In this document: one piece after another, positions 1 to 9,289 of the stretch
Layout: every line of letters starts with the position of its first letter
How positions within the stretch are numbered: position 1 is the first letter of the stretch
Origin: Piliocolobus tephrosceles
Lineage: Eukaryota; Chordata; Mammalia; Primates; Cercopithecidae
Assembly (NCBI RefSeq): GCF_002776525.5
Contig: NC_045453.1
Coordinates: forward strand, 35,151,356 to 35,215,355
DNA length: 64,000 bases
Direction: 5' to 3'
Translations under genes and position numbers: made by a program
The notes under the pieces: model-generated
What the model was told of the DNA's origin: nothing
Databases searched by the model: none
The model's input: the letters and a program-made list of their open reading frames with translations, nothing else

Positions 1-288
1 TTTTTTTTTTTTTTTGAGATGGAGTCTCACTCTGTCGCCCAGGCTGGAGTGCAGTGGCGCGATCTCGGCTCACTAGGAGCTCCCCCTCCCGGGTTCACGC
101 CATTCTCCTGCCTCAGCCTCCTGAGTAGCTGGGACTACAGGTGCCCGCCACCATGCCTGGCTGTTGTATTTTTAGTAGACGGGGTTATGCTGTGTTAGCC
201 AGGATGGTCTTGATCTCCTGACCTCGTGATCTGCCCTCCTCAGCCTCCCAAAGTGCTGGGATTACAGGTGTGAGCCACTGCACCCGGC
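1..288 (-). mobile_element. Alu, antisense, cut by window edge
   Basis: Opens with the poly-T head at base 1 and ends at the inverted 5' end of Alu ('CACCCGGC'). The poly-T may extend outside the window. Confidence 0.95.
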
Positions 289-330
289 ACATATTTCTTT
301 TCTTTTAATGCCATTATAAGTGATATTAAT

Positions 331-629
331 TTTTTTTTTTTTTTTTTGAGATGGAGTCTCACTCTGTTGCACAGGCTGGAGTGCAGTGGCATGATCTTGG
401 CTCACTGCAACCTCTGCCTCCCAGATTCAAGCCATTTTCCCGCCTCAGCCTCCTGTGTATCTGGGACTATAGGCGCTAGCCACCATGCACGGCTAATTTT
501 TATATTTTTAGTAGAGATGCGGCTTCACCATGTTGGTCAGGCTGGTCTTGAACTCCCGACCTCTGGTGATCCGCCCGCCTCAGCCTCCCAAAGTGCTGGG
601 ATTACAGGCGTGAGCCACCGTGCCCGGCT
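331..629 (-). mobile_element. Alu, antisense, full length
   Basis: Poly-T head, both arms, and an end at the inverted 'GCCGGGCACGG' start. It is inserted within the antisense L1 fragment region. Confidence 0.95.
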
Positions 630-1540
630 TAAAAAAACTTTTAAAAATGCTGGGGTTTTGATTGGGATTGTGTTGACTCTGCGTATCAATTTAGTAAGAA
701 CTTATTTTTTTTTTTTTTTTTAATAGTCTTACTCTGTCATCCAGGCTGGAGTGCAGTGGCATGATCTCGGCTTACTGCAACCTCCGCCTCCTGGGTTCAA
801 GCTATTCTCATGTCTCAGCCTCCTGAGTAGCTGGGATTACAGGGGTCCACCACCATGCACGGCTAATTGCACGGCTAATTTTTGTATTTTTAGTAGAGAT
901 GGGGTTTCACCGTGTTCGCCAGGATGGTCTCAAACTCCTGACCTCAGGTGATCCACCTGCCTCGGCCTCCCAAAGTGCTGTGCTTACAGGCATGAACCAC
1001 CACGCCCAGCCAAATAGTATTAATTTTTAAATTTCAATTTCCAGTTTTTCACTGCTAGTTGATTAAAATATAGCTGATGTTTGTGTGTTGCTCTTGCATT
1101 GTGAAGCCTCAGTAAACTCATTCATTAGTTGAGTAGCATTTTTGTAGGTTCAATTGGATTTTCTACATAAACGATCATGCTGTTTGCTAAGAACAGTGGC
1201 CTCTTCCTTTCCAATCTAGATGTCTTTTGTCCTTCTCTGCCTTATTGCCCTGGCTAGAACCTCCAGTACTGTGTTGAATGGAAGTGGTGAGAGCAGAAAT
1301 CCTTGTTTTGTTCCTGGCTTTAGGAAAGCATCTTGTCTTTACCTGTGAGTAACACATTGCTTGTATCTTTCACAGGTGCCCTTTCTCAGGGTGAGGAAGT
1401 TTCCCTCCATCTTTGCTGAAAGCTGTTGTTTTTAAAAATCAGGAATGGATGTCAGATTTTGTCAAATGCTCTGATCCCCTGATCTTGAGATGATCACGTG
1501 GTTTTCCATTTTAGTGTGTTATAGGGTGAATTATTTTAAT
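630..1540 (-). mobile_element. L1 ORF2-region fragment, antisense, split by an Alu
   Basis: 630-702 and 1012-1540 resemble the reverse complement of an old L1 reverse-transcriptase region: 'GGTATTAATTTTTAAATTTC'-like text, the CTAGAACCTCCAGTACT / GTTGAATGGAAGTGGTGAGAG series and GTCAAATGC. There is no open frame. Subfamily not determined. Confidence 0.75.
703..1011 (-). mobile_element. Alu, antisense, inserted in L1
   Basis: Poly-T then both Alu arms. The L1-like sequence before it (630-702) resumes after it (1012), so this Alu landed inside an older L1. It has a short internal duplication of 'GCACGGCTAATT' at about 855-880. Confidence 0.95.
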
Positions 1541-1849
1541 TTATTTATTTTTATTTTTATTTCTTTTAGACTGAGTTTTGCTCTTGTTGCCCAGGCTGGA
1601 GTGCAATGGCACGATCTTGGCTCACTGCAACCTCCGCCTCCCGGGTTCAAGGGATTCTCCTGCCTCAGCCTCCTGAGTAGCTGAGATTACAGGCATGTGC
1701 CACCACGCCCAGCTAATTTCTTGTATTTTTAGTAGAGATGGGGTTTCTCCATGTTGGTCAGGCTGGTCTCGAACTCCCGACCTCAGGTGATCTGCCCGCC
1801 TCGGCCTCCCAAACTGCTGGGATTACAGGCGTAAACCACCGCGCCCAGC
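1541..1849 (-). mobile_element. Alu, antisense, full length
   Basis: T-rich (TTTAT)n head, both arms, end at the inverted Alu start 'CGCCCAGCC'. Confidence 0.93.
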
Positions 1850-1878
1850 CCTGTTTTGCTTTTTGAAACAAAGTCTTA

Positions 1879-2188
1879 GCCGGGCGCGGTGGCTCAAGCC
1901 TGTAATCCCAGCACTTTGGGAGGCCGAGACGGGCGGATCACGAGGTCAGGAGATCGAGACCATCCTGGCTAACATGGTGAAACCCCGTCTCTACTAACAA
2001 TACAAAAAACTAGCCGGGCGAGGTGGCGGGCGCCTGTAGTCCCAGCTACTCGGGAGGTTGAGGCAGGAGAATGGCGGGAACCCGGGAGCGAGCGGAGCTT
2101 GCAGTGAGCTGAGATCCGGCCACTGCACTCCAGCCTGGGTGACAGAGCGAGACTCCGTCTCAAAAAAAAAACAAACAAACAAAAAAAA
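1879..2188 (+). mobile_element. Young sense AluY of Old World monkey type with clean target duplication
   Basis: Full length, starts GCCGGGCGCGGTGGCTCAAG and ends in an A-rich tail. A 13-bp target duplication GAAACAAAGTCTT flanks it exactly at 1865-1877 and 2189-2201. It carries 'GATCCGGCC' and 'GGGCGAGGTGG', variants I associate with cercopithecoid AluY. It landed in the T-rich head of an older antisense Alu. Confidence 0.93.
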
Positions 2189-2201
2189 GAAACAAAGTCT
2201 T

Positions 2202-2942
2202 GTTCTGTTGCCCAGGCTAGAGAACAGTGGCATGATCTTGGCTCACTGCATCCTCTGCCTCCTGGGCTCAAGTGATTCCTGTCTCAGCCTCCTGAGTAGC
2301 TGGGATTACAGGCGCTTACCACCATGCCTGGCTAATTTTTTTTTTCTTTTTTTTTTTTTGAGACGGGGTCTCACTCTGTCACCCAGGCTAGAGGACAGTG
2401 GTGGGAACATGGTTCACGGTAGCTTGGACCCCCTAAAGCATCCTCCCATCTCAGTCTCCCAAGTAGCTGGGACCACAGGCAGGCACCACCACACCTGGTT
2501 AATTTTTTAATTTTTTTTTTGAGACGGAATCTCACTCTGTCACCCAGACTGGAGTACAGTGTCATGATCTCAGCTCACTGCAACCTCTGCCTCCTGGGTT
2601 CAGGCAATTCTCCTGCGTCAGCCTCCCGAGCAGCTGGGAGTACAGGCATGTGCCACCATGCTGGGCTAATTTTTGTATTTTTAGTAGAGACAGGGTTTTG
2701 CCATGTTGGCCAGGCTGGTCTCAAACTCCTGACCTCAGGTGATCCACCCGCCTCGGCCTCTCAAAGTGCTGGGATTTACAGGTGTGAGTCACCATGCCTG
2801 GCTGTAATTTTTAAAATTTTTTGTAGAGATGAAGTCTTGCCATGTGTTCCCAGGCTGGTTTCAAACTCCTGGGCTCAAGCAATCCTCCCACCTTGGACTC
2901 CCTAAGTGCTGGGGTTACAGGTGTGAGCCACCATGCCTGGCT
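2202..2942 (-). mobile_element. Nested cluster of antisense Alus
   Basis: An Alu remainder at 2202-2333, interrupted by the young Alu to its left, is followed by an older diverged antisense Alu split into 2345-2510 and 2803-2942. A nearly complete antisense Alu (2511-2802) is inserted into that older element's middle A-rich linker. Order of insertion: outer Alus first, 2511-2802 later, 1879-2188 probably last. Confidence 0.85.
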
Positions 2943-3039
2943 TCCCTTAACATTTAGGCATGCCCCTTACATATGCATGTATTTATTTATTTATACATAT
3001 CTGTCTCTCCTTTATTAGTAGCTTACCTTTTTTAAAATT

Positions 3040-3187
3040 GTGAGATGGAGTCTCACTCTTGCCCAGACTGGAGTGCAATGGTGTGATCTTGGCTCACTGC
3101 AACCTCTGCTTCCTGGGTTCAAGCAGTTCTCCCACCTGAGCCTCCGGAGTGGCTGGAGTTACAGGTGCGTGCCACCACAGCTGGCTA
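3040..3187 (-). mobile_element. Partial Alu, antisense
   Basis: About half an Alu, from 'GAGATGGAGTCTCACTCTTG' to 'CCACCACAGCTGGCTAA'. The rest is missing. The flanks 2943-3039 and 3188-3328 contain nothing I recognise. Confidence 0.85.
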
Positions 3188-3328
3188 AGCATGCCATTCA
3201 TAATTCTGCTCCACTTTTACTTCCTGCTTGCACTGAATGTATAGACGGCCAGTGGTCTTCTCAGAGCATCCATCCTGTCCTGGACATGCATGTATGCAGC
3301 TCTGTCAAATTCCCTAGTATACAGAAGT

Positions 3329-3596
3329 GGGTTTTTTTCTAGTTTCACTCTGCCACCCAGGCTGGAGTGCAGTGGCACGATCTTGGCTCACTGCAACCTC
3401 TGCCTCCTGGGTTCAAGTGATTCTCCTGCCTCAGCTGCCCAAGTAGCTGGCATTATAGGGATGCACCACCATGCCCGGCTAATTTTTGTATTTTTAGTAG
3501 AGTTGGGGTTTCACTATGTTGGCCAGGCTGGTCTTGAACTCCTGATCTCAGGTGATCTGCCCACCTCGGCCTCCCAAAATGCCAGGATTACAGGCT
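3329..3596 (-). mobile_element. Alu, antisense, 5' end truncated
   Basis: Both arms are present but it stops at '...GATTACAGGC' and runs into a T tract. 3597-3704 is AT-rich sequence without a recognised feature. Confidence 0.9.
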
Positions 3597-3704
3597 TTTT
3601 TTTTTTTTTAATCGTACTTTTAATAAACATTTATACATTTCTATAATATATATTTTTATTGTATCATTTATATTTTTGTATTCATATTGTAGTTGTCACA
3701 TCCG

Positions 3705-4070
3705 TTAGTTTTTTAGAGTGCAACTTATTATTGAACATGTTTCAAAAGAAGTTTAGCGAGAAAGACAAAAGCCCATGTCCTCAACAGACACCTTAGATTC
3801 TTCTTTCCTTCTCTTTTCTTCTCCTGAGCTCAGGCAGCTGTGGCGGAAGAGACAGGACCTCTGCTGGGGCAGCACCAACGCTGGAGCAGGCTCAACAGTC
3901 CCCCACTGCCAGTGAGATTCCTGATGGTGACACTGGCCAGGCCAGAAAGGTTCGACATTTATACTAGCTGCTTCAGTGAGGGCATTGATCCTGTCCTCTG
4001 TGACAGTCACTTCACTGTCATGCAGGATGAGGGCTGCGTAGATGCAGGTAAGCTTGGATAGAGACCAAGA
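3705..4070 (-). pseudogene. RPLP1: Processed pseudogene of ribosomal protein P1
   Basis: Intronless antisense copy of RPLP1. On the minus strand it reads ACxIYAALILHDSEVTVTED, then ALTEAASINVEPFWPG, then after a small deletion and frame change a degraded Ala/Pro-rich hinge, and ends near the family C-terminus (DDDMGFGLFD) as EDMGFCLSR with TAA at 3753-3755. The native start codon (about 4068-4070) is lost and several codons after WPG are missing. The match continues into the parent 3' UTR (the ACATGTTCAATAA region, about 3726-3745), followed by an A-rich remnant. Loss of introns, the 3' UTR match and the A tail indicate LINE-mediated retroposition. It cannot encode a working P1 stalk protein. 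Confidence 0.9.
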
Positions 4071-4210
4071 TACGGGCTTGCGGGGCTGCTGGCTGTGGTG
4101 CTAAGCGCGGGATGAAATGAGGGCCTCACCCCAGCACAGCCTTGGCTTCCCTGTTCCCCACTTTATTTAGCAACAGCTGAGGAAATTCATATCTATTACC
4201 ATAAGTGGGA

Positions 4211-4507
4211 TCCTTTTTTTTGAGATGGAGTTTTGCTCTTGTTGTCCAGGCTGGAGTATAATGGCACCATCTCGACTCACTGCAACCTCTGCCTCCCAGG
4301 TTCAAGCGATTCTCCTGCCTCAGCCTCCCGAGTCTAGCTGAGATTACAGGTCCACACCACCACGCCCAGCTCATTTTTGTAGTTTTACTAGAGATGGGGT
4401 TTCACCTGGCTGGTCAGGCTGGTCTTGAACTCCTGACCTCAGGTGATCCACCTGCCTTGGCCTCCCAAAGTGCTGGGATTACAGGCGTGAACCACCAAGC
4501 CCGGCCC
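4211..4507 (-). mobile_element. Alu, antisense, full length
   Basis: Begins with a T8 head and ends at the inverted start 'AAGCCCGGCC'. 4071-4210 to its left holds no feature I can name. Confidence 0.93.
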
Positions 4508-5150
4508 TGGATATTTTTTACTTCTCTGCTAAATTTTTTTTCACTGTATGGAGGGTGTTATATAAAAACTGTGACAATAATGGCCTTATCTGCTAATTCT
4601 AGCAACTGTTTTAGTTCTGGAACAATTTCCATTGACTGCTTTTTTTTTTTCATTACAGGCCATATTTTTCTGCTTCTTTAAATGCCTGGCAGTCTTTGCC
4701 TGGATGCCACAATGTGAGTTTTACCTTACTGAGCGCTTGATACTACTGTATTCCTGTGAATATTCTTCAGCTTTTTTTCTGGGATGCAATTACATGACTT
4801 GGAAGCAGTCTGATTCTTTCAGGTCTTGCCTTTACGATTTCTTAGGCGGGACCTGGGAAACATTCAGGGCAGGGATAATTATTCCCCATGACTGAGGCAA
4901 GACCTTTCTGAGTACTCCATCCAATGTCTTGTGATTTTGAGTTTGGAAAAGTTGAGGAAAGCAAGTACTATTTCCAGTCCCGTGTGAGCACTGAATAATC
5001 TTTCTGGATGTTTTTTTCCCCAGCCTCTAGGAAATGTACTGACAGTACTCTCCTGACCACTAAGGAAGACCCTCTACAGACCTCTGGAGTTCCTTCTGCT
5101 ATTCTGTCCCTTCTAGTCCTCTGGCTGCCCTGTCTCTGGCTTTTCAGCTA
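4508..5150. repeat. Degenerate interspersed repeat, family undetermined
   Basis: Wording such as 'GGCGGGACC...GGGATAATTATTCCCC...GAGGCAAGACC' recurs in primate genomes as an old dispersed repeat, but I cannot name the family. There is no sustained coding frame. From here to 6197 (5150-6197) the DNA is apparently unique and I see no gene. Confidence 0.4.
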
Positions 5151-6198
5151 GAGAGAATGTCTTAACCCCCCAGGCCTCGCTGGGCAACCCACACACAGAC
5201 ATAGATGGGAAGGTCAGTTGTGCAGATTTCCAACTGCAAACATCAAGACATCTCCGTACACACGCTGAGGGTCTGGAAAGAGCACACATCTCAGGGCCCG
5301 CATGCACAGAGTGGCCTTCCTGAAAGACAACGGCCTCAGTGACCTCACTTCTGACGCGTGGTTGCTGGAGTTCAGTGGAAGCAACAGCAGATACACTGCC
5401 CACATGAACATGTGGTTTCCAAGCCAGACAGAACTTGCAGCCTCAGTTCCAACCAGGTCCAGATGTTACACCTTCCCACAGTTGGAATGAAATTGGCCTG
5501 ACTCGGACGGTGCTGTGTCAGGGATCCTTGGTGCCTTCACTTAATCCTGTGTCCAGCGTGCCTACTGTGTGCAGCCCCATGGGAGCACAGCTCCAGCAGC
5601 CCCAGGTCACAGGGAAGACGCCAAAAAGTTCCACAAATCAGTGTCTAATGACAAGCAGATTGTCACGAGAAGTGGGTTCTCTGAGAGCCCTTAACCATAT
5701 AAGCTGATATGGGCTTGGGTCTGCGAAAGAATGTGGGAGCTGAGACTTGGAGCTCAGTGTGGAGTGAGTACGGCTGTCCAGGCAAAGGGGTGGTGCGGAC
5801 ACCAGCTGTGTTTCCAGAGGCTCCTGTGGCTTAGCCTATGGGGCTGCTACAGGAGAGGCAGGATGTTCATGGTCCTGAGCCTGTCCTTGTGGGGTCTTGT
5901 TTCATCTGGAAGACAAAGTTCCAAGTGGACATTTAACTGAGGGACTGCCACACACACTCCCACAAAGGTGGGGTAGGGGCGACTCTGAGATGTTAGTGTC
6001 ACAGTCTGGGATTTCTGTTTTCTCCATTAACAGACCCTTGGCACCAGGAATGGGCATGGCATCAGTACTTCTGTCAATACTGCTGCGCAGAGGAATGGGA
6101 TGGGGGAAATTGGGAGGGGCTGGGACAGGGAGAGGGCTGTAGGGTTTGGCCCTAGTTCTGCCACTAGTCTTGGCCAGGCCCCTTCCCTGCTTTCGCTT

Positions 6199-6504
6199 TT
6201 TTTTCTTTTTTTTTTTTTTTTTTTTTGAGACAGTCTTGCTCAGTCGCCCAGGCTGGAGTGCAGTGGCGCTATCTCCGCTCACTGCAAGCTCCGCCTCCCG
6301 GGTTCCCGCCATTCTCCTGCCTCAGCCTCCCAAGCAGCTGGGACTATAGGCGCCCGCCACCTCGCCCGGCTAATTTTTTGCATTTTTAGTAGAAACGGGG
6401 TTTCACCGTGTTAGCCAGGATGGTCTGGATCTCCTGACCTCGTGATCCGCCCGCCTCGGCCTCCCAAAGTGCTGGGATTACAGGCGTGAGCCACCGCGCC
6501 CGGC
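6199..6504 (-). mobile_element. AluY, antisense, monkey-type
   Basis: Full-length antisense element with a poly-T head. It contains 'CCACCTCGCCCGGC' (reverse of GGGCGAGGTGG), the same variant as the young sense Alus. It lies directly beside the next Alu. Confidence 0.93.
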
Positions 6505-6509
6505 GCCTT

Positions 6510-6802
6510 GTTTTTTTTTCTGAGACAGTTTCATTCTTGTTCTCCAGGCTGGAGTGCAGTGGTGTAATCTCGGCTCACTGCAACCTCTGCCTCCCGGGTT
6601 CAAGCAATTTTCCTGCCCCAGCCTCCCGAGTAGATGGGATTACAGACGCCCACCACCACGCCCAGCTGATTTTTTTATTTTTAGTAGAGACGGGGTTTCA
6701 CCATGTCGGCCAGGCAGGTCTCGAACTCCTGACCTCAGGTGATCCAGTCACCTCCGCCTCCCAGAGTGCTGGGATTACAGGCGTGAGCCACAGCGCCCGG
6801 CC
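6510..6802 (-). mobile_element. Alu, antisense, full length
   Basis: Both arms; ends 'CAGCGCCCGGCC'. Only about 400 bp separate it from the start of the RPS21 CpG island; 6803-7189 holds nothing I recognise. Confidence 0.92.
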
Positions 6803-7189
6803 ACTGGGCCTTAGTTTTCTGAGGCTAGTTCTACATCTTAGGATCATGTCCCCCGCCCAGAGAAGAACCCAACATAGGCCCCGCTGCTCCTTCCGTCTGC
6901 AGCTTGGAGCTTCTCCTGGCAACAGGTTCAGGCTGCTAACAAGGCCTTCCTCAAGAACCCACCCACAACCAACGACCACACTTCGTGGGTCCATCTTTGT
7001 ATCATCTTTACTTCCTTGGAGCAAATTCCCAGGAGCGGGTTTGCGGGGTCCAAGAGTATGCACCTCTAGCACTATGACAAATGCGGCCAAAATGCTTCAG
7101 GGAAACGGTGCCCCAGTTTGCATTCTGCTTCCCATGCCCTGCCCTGGGGGTCTGACTAGTGAAACACGGGATGGCAGAGCGGTCGGGTG

Positions 7190-8070
7190 CTTCTGACCCC
7201 GCGATGGGCCGGGACCTTTTCCTACCCTCAGGAACTGTCTGAATTTCTCTTCTGCCGAGTTCCTGCGGGTGTCCTTCGCCCACCGGCTCGAGGGAATGTG
7301 GATAGCAGGCACCACGGGAGCAGGCCTCCGCTCGCAGAGGCTCCGTGCCTGGGCAGGAGCACCGCCCCACGCCCCAGGTTGCCGCAGGGTGAGGGGACCG
7401 GGGGGCTGGAGGCGCACTATGGGGGGGTACGCCCGTATCTCTGGCCCGGTCGGCAGCGGTCAGCGAGGCTCAGTCCCCGCCCCTTCTCCTAGCTGCTCAT
7501 TCGGGGCTTCCGAGGCGCTCACAGGGGTCGACTGCGTCCGTGGGGCACAACCCACGGGCTAGGCTAAGACGCCACACAGTCCGACCACCCTCAACGACGC
7601 CCCGCGCCCCAGGGTCAGTAGGGCGGATCCTAGAGCCTTCTCCGCCGGAAGCGGAAGTGCGTCAGGGCGTCGGCCGGCAAGAACGCACCGCGCAGACTCG
7701 CTGTGGCGGCGTGACCCGGAAGCGCTCGCCGAGGCCCCGCCTTGCCCGCCGATATTTCTGCCGGGTCACTAGCCGCTTCCTTTCTCTCTCGGGCGCAGTG
7801 TGGCGGCAGCAGGTGTGGTGCGGGGCGCTGGCTTCGGGCTCAGGGCTGGGGCTGGGGCGGAGGCGGGGACTTGGACGCGGTGGATGGGGTGCGGGGTGCG
7901 GTGTACGGCTGCGGCCGTGACCCTAGGGGCGGGTTTGTGCTGGGACCCGGGGCACGGTTCCGGCCGTCCTCACGGCGCCGCGTGGTGACTCCGCAGGCTC
8001 AGCCTCGAGATGCAGAACGACGCCGGCGAGTTCGTGGACCTGTACGTGCCGCGGAAATGGTGAGCGCCCC
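7190..8070 (+). promoter_or_regulatory. RPS21 CpG-island promoter with ETS sites
   Basis: GC-rich, CpG-dense stretch spanning the RPS21 start and intron 1. ETS/GABP-type cores GGAAG occur at 7645-7651 (CCGGAAG), 7653-7657 (GGAAGTG context) and about 7715-7721 (CCGGAAG), 60-135 bp upstream of the pyrimidine start. ETS sites near the start are typical of mammalian ribosomal-protein promoters. No TATA box is visible. The downstream part in intron 1 (7840-7900) is very G-rich. Confidence 0.8.
7779..7812 (+). other. RPS21: RPS21 non-coding exon 1 with 5'TOP start
   Basis: The likely transcription start lies in the tract CCTTTCTCTCTC at 7779-7790, a 5' terminal oligopyrimidine motif as expected for a ribosomal protein mRNA under mTOR/LARP1 translational control. 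The exon ends at 7812 before a GT donor. The matching acceptor AG is at 7995-7996, and exon 2 runs 7997-8059. The exact start base is inferred from the pyrimidine tract. Confidence 0.75.
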
Positions 8071-9126
8071 CCCACATGCCCCTCTTCCGTTTTTACCTAA
8101 CCACCACGTCCCCTCGCCTGCCCTTGTCCCCCCACACCCCTCCTGCCCCTACCCCGCCACGTCCCTCACGTATCCTTCCCCGGACGTTCCTCTTTTCCAT
8201 GCAGACCCAACCCTCCACGTCCCCTCTTTGATTTTTACCCCCCATGTCCCTTCTGCTCACTGCTCCCTTTCTCCACAGCTCCGCTAGCAACCGCATCATC
8301 GGTGCCAAGGACCACGCATCCATCCAGATGAACGTGGCCGAGGTGAGCTGGGAGCCCGGGAGGCGGGAAGGTTGGGATGTATGTGCTGGGAAAGACAGGC
8401 CTTCCCATTGTGGAGGAGCCTTTAGGGTGAACGTACAGGCAGAGACTGGCTTTGAGGATTGGTGTTTCCCAAACTTGGGGGAGTGGTTTCTGACCCTTCT
8501 CTTTCTAGGTTGACAAGGTCACAGGCAGGTTTAACGGCCAGTTTAAAACTTACGCTATCTGCGGGGCCATTCGTAGGATGGTGAGTGTTCCCTGGGCTTT
8601 GCTTATCACTTCGGGACATCGTGGACTTTACCCTGCGCATTTTAGTATGTGATGGTGCTTGAGTAGATTTGTTGGCAAGAGTAGTTTGAGCCAGCTGGAC
8701 TGGGCTGGTTGCCTGCTGCTTCTTGGGGGTGGACGAGGGGTGCTCTGAGAAAACACTCAGGTAGCAGACCCTGCCTCCCACTAGGAGGTTCCCCCCCATC
8801 TCACGCCATAGTGAGGCTGGAGGCTGCCCCTCGGGAGAGGTGGCTCCCCTTCTGCGCCTGTTTCCACTCGCTTAGCCGGGGAGAGACACAGGCTGGTGGT
8901 GCAGCTGACCTTCTGTCATTTCAAGCAGCCGGAGTGGAAATATTCTTAGTGTGCTTTTTTTCCTTAAGGGTGAGTCAGATGATTCCATTCTCCGATTGGC
9001 CAAGGCCGACGGCATCGTCTCAAAGTAAGGTTGGGGGCTCACATTTGGGCAGAGTGAGTGGACTAGGGCTGCTCCAGAGGCGTGGTCTTAACGTTGTCCT
9101 TTTCCTCTGGTTCTAGGAACTTTTGA
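8010..9126 (+). CDS. RPS21: Ribosomal protein S21 (eS21), five coding segments
   Basis: Small 40S ribosomal subunit protein, a structural component of cytoplasmic ribosomes. Coding segments are 8010-8059, 8279-8342, 8509-8580, 8969-9024 and 9117-9126, 252 nt in all, or 83 codons plus TGA. Every junction is GT-AG and keeps the frame. The protein starts MQNDAGEFVDLYVPRK and ends ILRLAKADGIVSKNF, which I recognise as the full-length eS21 sequence with no gaps. The start is the first ATG of the spliced mRNA, in exon 2, behind a very short 5' leader. A non-coding exon 1 (about 7779-7812) begins in a pyrimidine tract. AATAAA at 9162-9167 gives a short 3' UTR. CABLES2 converges from the right. The spliced structure rules out a processed pseudogene. 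Confidence 0.98.
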
Positions 9127-9161
9127 CTGGAGAAAATCATGGAAGTGGAATATTTGTCATA

Positions 9162-9167
9162 AATAAA
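9162..9167 (+). terminator. RPS21 polyadenylation signal
   Basis: Canonical AATAAA 36 bp after the RPS21 stop codon. Cleavage is expected near 9180, giving the short 3' UTR usual for a ribosomal protein gene. Confidence 0.9.
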
Positions 9168-9289
9168 TAGTGAAAACCTACCTGTGCAGGTTCATTCTGT
9201 GTCTGTAGGCCCAGGGTTGAGGTTTTGCTGTCAATGGGTGACAAGGGTGGGGTAGGGTACCCAGGTAGTTGAAAGGAGACAAGCTGTGA

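Noticed and set aside
346..723. Open frames translating Alu (MRWSLTLLHRLECSG-type peptides) throughout the window
   Set aside because: These are the well-known in-frame translations of antisense Alu. They match the element, not a gene.
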